From CAWGUU01 sp963825765 (GTDB taxonomy: Bacteria; Actinomycetota; Acidimicrobiia; Acidimicrobiales; AC-14): a stretch of 27,784 nucleotides of DNA. The stretch is from the NCBI GenBank assembly GCA_963825765.1, contig CAWGUU010000027.1, positions 1 through 27,784 on the forward strand. The letters are read 5' to 3'. Positions 14,566 through 21,212 of the stretch are shown here, in pieces. The position numbers were made by a program, and so were the translations under genes. Under the pieces are notes generated by a model that saw nothing but the letters and a program-made list of their open reading frames with translations, was not told the DNA's origin and did no database searches. The first letter of the stretch is position 1. Every line of letters begins with the position of its first letter.

Positions 14566-16008
14566 ATGGCCGGCGCCCAATTCTCCGGCAGCCAGTCCCC
14601 CGACGAGTCCCCCGGAAGCCGGTCTTCCCTCGTCGTCGTCTCCAACCGTGGCCCGCTGTCGTTCTCGCTCGACTCGGAGGGCGACCTCACGACGACCAAG
14701 GGCGGCGGCGGGCTCGTCTCCAGCCTCGGGCCGCTCATCAGGGGGGCGGGGGCCACCTGGGTCGCAGCGGCCATCACCGACGCCGACCGGCAGGCGGCCG
14801 AGGAGGGCCTGGTGGCGGCCGAGGGTTTCAAGGTGCGGTCGCTGGCGATCGACCCGGCCACGTTCCGCATGGCCTACGACGTGGTGTCCAACGCCACCCT
14901 GTGGTTCCTCCACCACGGCCTGTTCGACCTGGCTCGGAAGCCCCGGTTCGACCGGCGCTGGCGGGAGGCGTGGGAGGGCTACCGGGCCGTCAACCGCAGC
15001 TTCGCCGAGGCCGTCGTCGAGCACGCAGACGAGGGCGCCACCGTGCTGGTCCAGGACTACCACCTGTTCCTGGTGGGCGTCTGGCTGGCCAAGGAGCGTC
15101 CCGACCTGCGGGCCGTGCACTTCACCCACACCCCGTTCGCCGACCCCGAGGCGCTGCGGGTGCTGCCGTCGTCGGTGGCCGAAGAGCTGCTGGAGGGCAT
15201 GGCCAGCTACGCGGCCTGCGGGTTCCACGCCCGCCGATGGGCGGCCAACTACGAGGCCTGCTGCCGCGAGGTGCTGGGGTTCACCCCCCACGCGTTCGTG
15301 TCGCCCATCAGCCCCGATCGCGACGGGATCGTCTCCATCGCCGAATCCGCCGAGTGCCTCCGCGAGGTCGACCGGCTGGACGGCATCCTCGGCGGGCGCC
15401 GGCTCATCGCTCGGGTCGACCGCATCGAGCTGTCCAAGAACCTCCTCCGGGGCTTCCATGCCTTCGACGACCTGCTGGCCACGCGGCCCGAGTGGCGGGA
15501 CAAGGTGGTCTTCGGCGCCTTCCTGTACCCGTCGCGGGAGACCCTCCCCGAATACCTCGCCTACCGCCAGGAGATCGAGTCCCTGGCCCGGTACGTCAAC
15601 GAACGGTGGGCCACGCCCGACTGGGAGCCGATCGCGCTCGACATGTCCGACAACTACTGCCGGTCGGTGGCCGCCCTGACCCGCTACGACGTCCTGCTCG
15701 TCAACCCCGTGCGCGACGGCCTCAACCTGGTGGCCAAGGAGGGCGCCCTCGTCAACCGGCGCCACGGCGTCGTCGCCCTCAGCCGCGAGGCCGGCGTGTG
15801 GGACGAGCTCGGCTCCACCGCCCTGGAGGTCAACCCCTTCGACGTGGCCGGCACGTCCGACGTCCTGGCCACCGCACTTTCCATGGCCGCAGACGAGCGG
15901 GAGACCCACGCCTCCGCCCTGTGCAAGCTGGCCGAGGCCCGGGCCCCCCGCGACTGGCTCGACGACCAGCTCCGCGCCGCCTCGAAGGTTAGGGACCCCG
16001 CGGGCTAG
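14566..16008 (+). CDS. otsA: Trehalose-6-phosphate synthase (GT20)
   Basis: A 480-aa GT-B glycosyltransferase making trehalose 6-phosphate from a nucleotide-glucose donor and glucose 6-phosphate. Visible: VVSNRGPLSFSL at the N-terminus after a ~20-residue polar tail, KGGGGLVSSL (donor-binding glycine loop), VLVQDYHLFLVG, RAVHFTHTPFADPEALRVLP, RVDRIELSKNLLRGF (the Arg/Lys pair binding donor phosphate) and NPVRDGLNLVAKEGALVN. Residues around the acceptor site diverge from Escherichia coli OtsA, so a related GT20 such as glucosylglycerol-phosphate synthase cannot be excluded. The adjacent otsB makes trehalose the likely product. The last codon is convergent with otsB and the stops share the sequence CTAG. 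ATG 14566 has no ribosome site; TATCGT lies 5 bases upstream. Confidence 0.88.
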   Translation: MAGAQFSGSQSPDESPGSRSSLVVVSNRGPLSFSLDSEGDLTTTKGGGGLVSSLGPLIRGAGATWVAAAITDADRQAAEEGLVAAEGFKVRSLAIDPATFRMAYDVVSNATLWFLHHGLFDLARKPRFDRRWREAWEGYRAVNRSFAEAVVEHADEGATVLVQDYHLFLVGVWLAKERPDLRAVHFTHTPFADPEALRVLPSSVAEELLEGMASYAACGFHARRWAANYEACCREVLGFTPHAFVSPISPDRDGIVSIAESAECLREVDRLDGILGGRRLIARVDRIELSKNLLRGFHAFDDLLATRPEWRDKVVFGAFLYPSRETLPEYLAYRQEIESLARYVNERWATPDWEPIALDMSDNYCRSVAALTRYDVLLVNPVRDGLNLVAKEGALVNRRHGVVALSREAGVWDELGSTALEVNPFDVAGTSDVLATALSMAADERETHASALCKLAEARAPRDWLDDQLRAASKVRDPAG

Positions 16009-16796
16009 GCCCCTTCGGCCCGCGCCGCCAGGGCCCGCAGCAGGTCGAGGGCACCCTCGGCACCGTCGACGACGAGGTCGGCCCGTCGCAGCAGGTCGGG
16101 TACCGACTCGTCGCTGCTGACCGCCACCCGGAACGTCGTGGCGCCGGCGTCGGCCAGCGCATCGAGGGCGTCGAAGGCCTCCAGGTCGCCGACGTCGTCG
16201 CCGAGGAAGCAGACGTGGGACAGATCTGCAGCCAGTTCGGCCACCACCATGCCCTTGTCGTGGGGCAGGGGTGGGCGGAGCTCGAAGGACATGCGGGCGG
16301 GATGGAGGAGCAGTCCGGCGCCCGACGCCGCCCCTTCCGCCCACCGGCGGGCGGTGCCCTCCTGGTCCGGGTACCGGCGGAAGTGGACGGTGACGGACAG
16401 GCCCTTGCGCTCGACCGACACCTCGGGCGGGAGCTGGGTCTCGCCGCTCGTGGCCACCTCGGCGAGGACCGACCGCCAGTGGTCGGCGCCGGCCACGCCT
16501 CGGACGGTGCCGTCGGTGTCCACCGGTTCCAGCCCGTACAGGCCGCGCAGCGTCAGCCCCCGCCCGCCGAGGTGCTCGGCCAGGAAGGCGCCCGGACGCC
16601 CGGAGACCACGGCGACCCGGCGGAACCGCTGGGCCAGCCGGCCGAGGACGTCTGCCGCGTCCGGAAGCGGCCGGGCGGCGGCGGGGTCGTCGACGATCGG
16701 CGACAGCGTGCCGTCGAAGTCGGAGAACACCCCGCCGGAGCCGGCGCTGGCGGCCATCGCGGCGAGAAGGTCGCTGGCTTCGTTCGCGCCGGCCAT
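16005..16796 (-). CDS. otsB: Trehalose-6-phosphate phosphatase (HAD superfamily)
   Basis: A 263-aa HAD phosphatase converting trehalose 6-phosphate to trehalose. The nucleophile motif is FSDFDGTLSPIVDDP, followed by VAVVSGRP (motif II), LRGLYGLE (OtsB-typical), the core lysine region HDKGMVVAEL and motif IV FLGDDVGDLEAF. In most OtsB proteins the last motif reads GDDVTDEDAF, so this copy has two unusual residues, though both metal-binding aspartates remain. Its stop codon interlocks with that of convergent otsA. ATG 16796 lies only 18 bases from the divergent lipoprotein start; CAAGAT 6 bases upstream is the likely -10 box. Given the nearby gpgS, activity on glucosyl-3-phosphoglycerate is worth considering but not supported by motif. 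Confidence 0.88.
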   Translation of the reverse strand: MAGANEASDLLAAMAASAGSGGVFSDFDGTLSPIVDDPAAARPLPDAADVLGRLAQRFRRVAVVSGRPGAFLAEHLGGRGLTLRGLYGLEPVDTDGTVRGVAGADHWRSVLAEVATSGETQLPPEVSVERKGLSVTVHFRRYPDQEGTARRWAEGAASGAGLLLHPARMSFELRPPLPHDKGMVVAELAADLSHVCFLGDDVGDLEAFDALDALADAGATTFRVAVSSDESVPDLLRRADLVVDGAEGALDLLRALAARAEGA

Positions 16797-16814
16797 CCCG
16801 GTATCTTGGCCTCG
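16797..16814. promoter_or_regulatory. Minimal divergent promoter region of otsB and the lipoprotein
   Basis: The two starts are 18 bases apart. TATCTT (16802-16807) ends 7 bases before ATG 16815 on the plus strand; CAAGAT (16808-16803) ends 6 bases before ATG 16796 on the minus strand. The hexamers are the two faces of one short sequence, and no Shine-Dalgarno fits, so both transcripts would be leaderless. Confidence 0.4.
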
Positions 16815-17645
16815 ATGCGACGACTGGGGGCCATCGCATGCGTCTGCCTGGTCGCGGGAGCCGGGCTCAGCGCCTGCAGCAGCAACGAAAAGGTGGAGGT
16901 GTCCTTCCGACCCGCCGTCGGCGCCGTCTTCCGCTACGAGGTCAAGGTCCACTCGGTGACGACGACCACGATCGGCAGCGACGCCCCTGAGCGCACCGTC
17001 GACGACGCCGTGATGGAGGCCACCGAGACGGTGCTCGCCTCCAGCCCCGACGAGGTGCGGGTGCAGGTGCAGCTGCGCCGGCCTGGGTCCCCCGACCGCA
17101 CCTTCGTCGTGCGTTTCGACCGGGCCGCCCAGCTCTCGGGGGTGGAGGCGGTCGACGGCCTACCCCCGGCCGTGCTGGGACAGGCGGCGTTTCCCGAGTT
17201 CCTGCCGGCGGCGGCCGCCGCCCCGCCCAAGAAGATGCTGACGCCGGGCGAGAAGTGGAAGATCGACGTGAAGCCCGAGCTCCCGGGCGGCGTCACCGCC
17301 CACCTCCAGGGCACCGGCAAGCTGGTGCGGCTCACCAGCGCCGGGGGCCAGAAGGCGGCGTCCATGCGGTCCGAGACCCGCCTCCCGCTGGTCAGCTCCA
17401 GCAAGCTGGGTGAGATCACCGTCGGCCTCGAAGGCGTGGAGGTCACCGAGGCCGCGTCCACCCGTTCGCTGTCCGACGGGGCCGTCCACGACGCCACCGC
17501 CAACACGACGGGCACCTACCAGCTCACCCTCACCGGTCCCGGCGACAACGCCTTGCCGGTCACGGGAAGCTCGGTGGTGGAGGTCAGGGCCGAGACGCAC
17601 CGGCTGCCGCCGGAGAAGGACGAAGCGGCCAGTCCCAGCGGCTGA
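16815..17645 (+). CDS. Lipoprotein of unknown function
   Basis: A 276-aa protein I do not recognise. The N-terminus (two arginines, hydrophobic core, LSAC) is a lipoprotein signal with acylated cysteine 21, so the rest should be anchored on the outer face of the membrane. The mature region is rich in beta-prone stretches with an invariant-looking start EVSFRPAVGAVFRYEVKVHS, a segment of the shape seen in proteins that bind hydrophobic ligands or sit in outer layers; no catalytic motif is visible. A central alanine/proline run (AAAAAPPKK) precedes MLTPGEKWKIDV. It ends with a charged tail. It starts 18 bases from otsB on the other strand and converges with the VirR-like gene 23 bases downstream. 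A role in envelope physiology is possible, unproven. Confidence 0.75.
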   Translation: MRRLGAIACVCLVAGAGLSACSSNEKVEVSFRPAVGAVFRYEVKVHSVTTTTIGSDAPERTVDDAVMEATETVLASSPDEVRVQVQLRRPGSPDRTFVVRFDRAAQLSGVEAVDGLPPAVLGQAAFPEFLPAAAAAPPKKMLTPGEKWKIDVKPELPGGVTAHLQGTGKLVRLTSAGGQKAASMRSETRLPLVSSSKLGEITVGLEGVEVTEAASTRSLSDGAVHDATANTTGTYQLTLTGPGDNALPVTGSSVVEVRAETHRLPPEKDEAASPSG

Positions 17646-17668
17646 CGGGCGCTCGTCCGGCGGGGGCG

Positions 17669-18208
17669 CTACCTGGTGGTGGTCGTGCTCTGGCTGACGT
17701 CGGCGCCGAGCAGCACGATCACGTTGGCGCCCCGGGCGTCGTCGACCGGGGGGGAGTTCAGCGGCACGACGACGGTGACGGGGAGGCCGAGGGTGGTGGC
17801 GATGGCCTTGGCCTCGGGCTCGAAGCCGGTGTCGTACTGGATGGAGCTCGTCTCCAGTGCCTTGGTGGTGTCGGTGGGGGAGAGCACGTTGTAGGTGAGC
17901 GCCTTCAGGGCGTCGCTCGTCTTGCCGCCCAGGCCACGGATGGCGGTGCCGTTGGCGACGAGGACCTTGACCTCCGCCGGCGTCCGTGTGGCGAGAGTGG
18001 TGGTCGTGGCGGGGGCCACCGTGCCCGAGTTGGCCTCGAGGGTGGTGGGGACCGGCACCGTGTCGTTGCCGGAGTTGACGGGCTGGCCCGTGGGGTCGCC
18101 GGTGTCGAAGGCCTGGAGCAGCACGATGCCCAGCACCACAGCGACGGCGAGCAGGATGGCGCCTCGCGCGCCTGCGCTGGTGGCGCCGGCAGGGACGCGG
18201 CTACTCAC
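17669..18208 (-). CDS. VirR-like membrane protein with LytR_C domain
   Basis: A 179-aa protein with a short cytoplasmic N-terminus, one membrane helix (about residues 17-33, AILLAVAVVLGIVLL), a Thr/Pro/Val-rich linker, and a C-terminal LytR_C domain. That domain begins EVKVLVANGTAIRGLGGKTSDAL (about 79-101) and ends with RGANVIVLLGADV. The LytR_C domain is found after LytR-CpsA-Psr catalytic domains or alone, as here. In Mycobacterium tuberculosis a protein of the same layout, VirR (Rv0431), influences cell-envelope structure and vesicle release, and it too follows a DUF3263 gene. GTG 18208 is six bases downstream of the DUF3263 stop, so the two form an operon. Confidence 0.8.
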   Translation of the reverse strand: MSSRVPAGATSAGARGAILLAVAVVLGIVLLQAFDTGDPTGQPVNSGNDTVPVPTTLEANSGTVAPATTTTLATRTPAEVKVLVANGTAIRGLGGKTSDALKALTYNVLSPTDTTKALETSSIQYDTGFEPEAKAIATTLGLPVTVVVPLNSPPVDDARGANVIVLLGADVSQSTTTTR

Positions 18209-18214
18209 CGGCGG

Positions 18215-18472
18215 TCACGGGGTGCGACGCTGGGCCGGGCGGCCCTCGATGCGGGCCCGCCGCCGGTCGACCCGCTGCCGGCGGAGCCGCCGGACCACGA
18301 GGGGGTCGTAGGCGGCGGCCTCGGCAGTGGCGAGGAGGGCGCCGAGCACCTGGTAGTACCGGCCCGGGGAGAGCTGGAAACGCTGCCGGATGGCGGCCTC
18401 CTTGGCGCCCTCTTCCGTCCACCACGTCCGCTCGAAATCGAGGATCGCCCGGTCGCGGTCGGACAGTGCCAT
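18215..18472 (-). CDS. DUF3263 protein, small helical DNA-binding-like
   Basis: An 85-aa basic protein of the DUF3263 family. The start LSDRDRAILDFERTWW, then IRQRFQLSPGRYYQVLGALL, is typical: a short helix-turn-helix-like unit in which the second part resembles a sigma-factor region 4 recognition segment. The C-terminal ~25 residues are arginine-rich. The family is restricted to Actinobacteria as far as I know and pairs with the LytR_C protein downstream. It probably binds DNA or RNA polymerase; the role is undefined. ATG 18472 is preceded by a good promoter (18480-18508) at leaderless distance. Confidence 0.82.
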   Translation of the reverse strand: MALSDRDRAILDFERTWWTEEGAKEAAIRQRFQLSPGRYYQVLGALLATAEAAAYDPLVVRRLRRQRVDRRRARIEGRPAQRRTP

Positions 18473-18479
18473 TCGCGTC

Positions 18480-18508
18480 AGGCTGCCTCCCCTGGGGCAC
18501 AAGGTCAA
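18480..18508 (-). promoter_or_regulatory. Promoter of the DUF3263/virR-like operon
   Basis: On the minus strand TTGACC (-35, 18508-18503), a 17-base spacer, and CAGCCT (-10, 18485-18480). Seven bases separate the -10 from ATG 18472, so the mRNA should start at the start codon (leaderless). Confidence 0.6.
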
Positions 18509-18549
18509 GCACCCCCCTGGTCGGGTGCCATTGTTAGCCTTGCTCCAAC

Positions 18550-18626
18550 GCCGGTGTGGCGCAGTCCGGTAGCGCAGGCGACTTGTAATCGTCAGGCCGT
18601 CGGTTCGAATCCGACCACCGGCTCCA
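18550..18626 (+). tRNA. tRNA-Thr (anticodon TGT)
   Basis: Full cloverleaf: acceptor GCCGGTG/CACCGGC, anticodon stem GGCGA/TCGTC with one G-T pair closing loop CTTGTAA, T arm GGTTCGAATCC. Discriminator T is followed by an encoded CCA (18624-18626). The anticodon TGT reads ACA and related threonine codons. A possible -10, TAGCCT, lies at 18535-18540. The next gene starts 20 bases downstream, so co-transcription is likely. Confidence 0.95.
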
Positions 18627-18646
18627 CTCGAGACGAAAGGTGGCTG

Positions 18647-18937
18647 ATGGCCGAGATCGGCGTCACGATGACCCGCCCGGAGCAGTTCGCGGTCACCGTC
18701 ACAGAGGGTGACGAGACCACGACCTTCAACGTCGAGGTGCCGCCGATGCTCATCGGCGACAAGCTCGGCTTGAAGTGGATCGACGTGAACACGGTCATCA
18801 AGGAGACCTTCGTCTACCTCCTGGAGCGGGAGACGACCGCCACCCTCACCAAGCGGTTCAACCTGCTCACGATCGTCCACATCCACCCCGACTACTACGA
18901 GGAGCTGCACCGACGCCTGGCGCCTTTGGAGCAGTAG
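18647..18937 (+). CDS. Conserved-looking 96-aa protein of unknown function
   Basis: A soluble, acidic 96-aa protein with no signal peptide or membrane segment. I do not recognise the family. It alternates beta-prone (FAVTVTEGDETTTFNVEVP) and helical stretches, with a compact core around LKWIDVNTVIKETFVYLLERE and a C-terminus of HPDYYEELHRRL. Codon use matches its neighbours. ATG 18647 is preceded by AAAGGTGG. It follows tRNA-Thr by 20 bases and converges with sigH 28 bases downstream. With no promoter between, it would be expressed from the tRNA transcript after processing. Confidence 0.7.
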   Translation: MAEIGVTMTRPEQFAVTVTEGDETTTFNVEVPPMLIGDKLGLKWIDVNTVIKETFVYLLERETTATLTKRFNLLTIVHIHPDYYEELHRRLAPLEQ

Positions 18938-18941
18938 TTTC

Positions 18942-18964
18942 GCCTGCCTGCGGCTGCGGGAGGC
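18942..18964. terminator. Weak hairpin at the convergent end of the 96-aa gene and sigH
   Basis: GCCTGCC (18942-18948) pairs with GGGAGGC (18958-18964) with one mismatch around a nine-base loop. It fills almost the whole gap between the two convergent stop codons. No T tract. Confidence 0.3.
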
Positions 18965-18965
18965 A

Positions 18966-19634
18966 TCAGGCCACGGCTACGGCGACGGCCGATCTTTCCT
19001 CGACGACTGTTGTCTCTCTTGCCGACAGGTGGCACTCCAGCTTGCGTTTGATGCGTTGGAGGGCGTTGTCGATGCACTTGACGTGGCGCCCGAGCTGCTC
19101 GCCGATCTCCTCGTAGGACATGCCCGCCACGTAGAGCCGCAGCACCTCAACCTCCAGCTCCGAGAGCATCCTGGCGATGCAGGCCCGGATGTCGGCGAGG
19201 TCCTCGGAGCACACCAGCTCGTCGGCGGGGTCGGGGACCTGGTGGTGGGGCAGCTCGTCGATCAGCAGGAGGCCCGGCTCGTCCGCCAGCCTGAGCCCCC
19301 ACAGCGACACGTACTGGTTCAGCGGCTTGTGCTTCTGCCGGGACGCGGACTTGATGGCGGAGATGATCTGGCGGGTGATGCACAGCTCGGCGAAGGCCCG
19401 GAACGACGCCTCCCGGTCGCAGCGGTAGTCGCGGACGGCCTTGAACAGGCCGATCATGCCCTCCTGCTCGATGTCGTCGAGGTCGCCACCGGCGAGGAAA
19501 TAGCCCCGCGCCTTGGCGCGGGCGAAGCGGCGGTAGCGCTCGAGGAGCAGGTTGAGGGCTTCTTCCTCACCTTCGTGGCAGCGGGCGACGAGCATGTCGT
19601 CGGTTGCGTCGATGATGCAGCGGTGGGGGACCAT
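18966..19634 (-). CDS. sigH: RNA polymerase sigma factor, SigH (Spo0H) type
   Basis: A 222-aa sigma factor closely resembling Bacillus subtilis SigH, the transition-phase and early-sporulation factor. Region 2 (about residues 28-107) reads RYRRFARAKARGYFLAGGDL, DDIEQEGMIGLFKAVRDYR and SFRAFAELCITRQIISAIK, followed by SASRQKHKPLNQYVSL, all shared with SigH. Region 4 (about 158-200) contains EVLRLYVAGMSYEEIGEQLG and RHVKCIDNALQRIKRKLE. There is no region 1.1 or 3, as in SigH. The C-terminal 20 residues are a Val/Ala tail. ATG 19634 has GGGAG upstream. A TTGACA promoter overlaps the end of rlmB. It follows rlmB as in Bacillus. Its regulon is unknown; classical sporulation is not expected in this phylum's deep branches. 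Confidence 0.9.
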   Translation of the reverse strand: MVPHRCIIDATDDMLVARCHEGEEEALNLLLERYRRFARAKARGYFLAGGDLDDIEQEGMIGLFKAVRDYRCDREASFRAFAELCITRQIISAIKSASRQKHKPLNQYVSLWGLRLADEPGLLLIDELPHHQVPDPADELVCSEDLADIRACIARMLSELEVEVLRLYVAGMSYEEIGEQLGRHVKCIDNALQRIKRKLECHLSARETTVVEERSAVAVAVA

Positions 19635-19702
19635 GGGCTCCCGTAGTACGGCGGCGAGGGCAATGATGCTGTAAGTGACGAACTCCTACAGCGGAGGAGC
19701 AT

Positions 19703-19731
19703 GTTCTAGTCACGGCCACGCTGAGTGTCAA
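19703..19731 (-). promoter_or_regulatory. Promoter of sigH
   Basis: Consensus -35 TTGACA (19731-19726), a 17-base spacer and TAGAAC (19708-19703). The -35 begins inside the rlmB stop codon, so sigH has its own promoter despite lying downstream of rlmB. The leader is about 65 bases and can form a small hairpin CTCCT/AGGAG. Confidence 0.55.
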
Positions 19732-20489
19732 TGGTTGGCGGCCGATCCCCCGCCTCCGGGAGATCGGCGCTTCCTTGCCACCTCGAACAGGGCCAAGGCG
19801 CCGGCGGCGGCCACGTTGAGCGACGGGAGGGCGCCGGCCAGCGGGATGGCGGCCAGCACGTCGCACCGGTCCCGGACGAGGCGGGACAGCCCCTCGCCCT
19901 CGGCGCCCACCACAACCACGAGCGGTTGGTCGGCCAGCGCCAGCTCGAACAGGCTGGAGTCGGCGTCGCCGGTCAGGCCGACGACCCAGCAGCCGGCGTC
20001 CCTGGCCCGGGCCAGCGCCGAAGGCATCCCCGGCACCATGGCGATCGGGAGGTGCTCGATGGCACCGGCCGCGGCTTTGGCCACCGCCGGCGTGACCCTC
20101 GACGCCCGGTGCTTGGGCAGGAGGACGCCGGTGGCGCCCGCCCCCTCGGCGCTGCGCAGCAGGGCGCCGACGTTGCCGGGGTCGGTGACACCGTCGACGG
20201 CGAGCAGGAACGGCGGCTGACCACCCGGCCCGGTGTCCCGGCACAGGTCGTCGAGGTCGGCCTCGGGCAGCGCCTCGGCGTGGGCCAGGACGCCCTGGGG
20301 GGCGGTGGTGGCGGCTTCGGCGTCGATGCGGTGACGAGGGACCCGCCGGACCGGCACCTGGCGGCGGTCGGCCTCCTGAAGGATCGTGTCGACGATCGGC
20401 GCCGAGTCGATCCCGTCGGCGACCCAGACGTCGGCTATCCGGCGGCGCCCGGCCCGGAGCAGCTCGGCCACGGCCTGGCGGCCCTCCAC
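19728..20489 (-). CDS. rlmB: 23S rRNA 2'-O-ribose methyltransferase RlmB (TrmH/SpoU family)
   Basis: A 253-aa SPOUT methyltransferase that, in characterised homologues, methylates the ribose of a conserved guanosine of 23S rRNA using SAM. The N-terminal substrate-binding part begins EGRQAVAELLRAGRRRI, aligned with the start of Escherichia coli RlmB. The knotted catalytic part shows DGVTDPGNVGALLRSAEGAG (motif 1), VVVVGAEGEGL (motif 2) and IPLAGALPSLNVAAAGALALFE (motif 3). GTG 20489 is the only possible start in frame. The frame stays open further upstream, into carD, and would encode an Arg/Asp-rich stretch typical of actinobacterial RlmB tails, but no start codon is found there. It follows carD by 125 bases. 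Confidence 0.9.
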   Translation of the reverse strand: MEGRQAVAELLRAGRRRIADVWVADGIDSAPIVDTILQEADRRQVPVRRVPRHRIDAEAATTAPQGVLAHAEALPEADLDDLCRDTGPGGQPPFLLAVDGVTDPGNVGALLRSAEGAGATGVLLPKHRASRVTPAVAKAAAGAIEHLPIAMVPGMPSALARARDAGCWVVGLTGDADSSLFELALADQPLVVVVGAEGEGLSRLVRDRCDVLAAIPLAGALPSLNVAAAGALALFEVARKRRSPGGGGSAANH

Positions 20490-20614
20490 CTGCTCGCCGC
20501 CGAGGCCCCGTTCGCGTTCACGGTCTCGGTCGCGGTCGCGTTGACGGTCCTGTCCCGGTGCCGGCTTCGACCTTGGCCGGCCGCCGGCGCGTCCTGCTCG
20601 CTTTGGCGGCGAGC

Positions 20615-21094
20615 CTACGGGAGGGCCTCGTCGAGCTTCTTCTCGGCCTCTTCCTCGGTGACGCTGAGGGCGAAGGTCAGCTCCGAGACGAGGATCTGGC
20701 GGGCCTTGGTGAGCATGCGCTTCTCGCCCGCCGACAGGCCCTTGTCCTTCTCCCGGATCGACAGGTTCCGCACGACCTCGGCCACCTGGTAGATGTCGCC
20801 CGACTTCAGCTTCTCCACGTGGTTCTTGAACCGGCGGGACCAGTTGGTCGGCATCCGCGCTTCCTTCTTGCGCAGCACGGCGAAGACTTCCTCGACCTCT
20901 TCGTCGTTGATGACCTCGCGCAACCCCACCTCTTCGGTGTTGTCCGCCGGCACCATGAGGGTCAGATCGCCATAGGCCAGTCGCAGCACGAGGTACTCAC
21001 GATCGGCTCCGAACGCGTCCCGTCGCTCGCGCCGCTCGATCACTGCGGCCCCGTGGTGGGGGTAGACGACCTTGTCTCCTACGTCAAAAGGCAT
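20615..21094 (-). CDS. carD: CarD-family RNA polymerase-binding transcription factor
   Basis: A 159-aa regulator that binds RNA polymerase beta and stabilises open promoter complexes, best known from mycobacteria, where it is essential and controls rRNA promoters. The N-terminal Tudor-like RNAP-interacting domain starts PFDVGDKVVYPHHGAAVIE, with LVLRLAYGDLTLMVP. The C-terminal helical DNA-binding domain shows NWSRRFKNHVEKLKSGDIYQVAEVVRNL (with the tryptophan that contacts the promoter bubble) and LSAGEKRMLTKARQILVSELTFA. The length matches Mycobacterium CarD (162 aa). ATG 21094 is preceded by GGGAG at 4-base spacing; an upstream ATG-like extension lacks homology. It lies between disA and rlmB on the same strand. 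Confidence 0.95.
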   Translation of the reverse strand: MPFDVGDKVVYPHHGAAVIERRERRDAFGADREYLVLRLAYGDLTLMVPADNTEEVGLREVINDEEVEEVFAVLRKKEARMPTNWSRRFKNHVEKLKSGDIYQVAEVVRNLSIREKDKGLSAGEKRMLTKARQILVSELTFALSVTEEEAEKKLDEALP

Positions 21095-21212
21095 ACCGCT
21101 CCCGGGGAAGAAAACACCAGATGGGGACAACTCCAGAGTGCCAGGTAGTGACGGTGAACACCAACTGTCTCCTGCATGAACTTCAGGGCGGGCCCTCGTG
21201 CCCGGGTGCGGC

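Noticed and set aside
20520..20560. Short repeated CGGTCT/CGGTCG units between rlmB and carD as a tandem repeat or regulatory array.
   Set aside because: Explained by the alternating Asp-Arg/Glu-Arg codons in the open rlmB frame.
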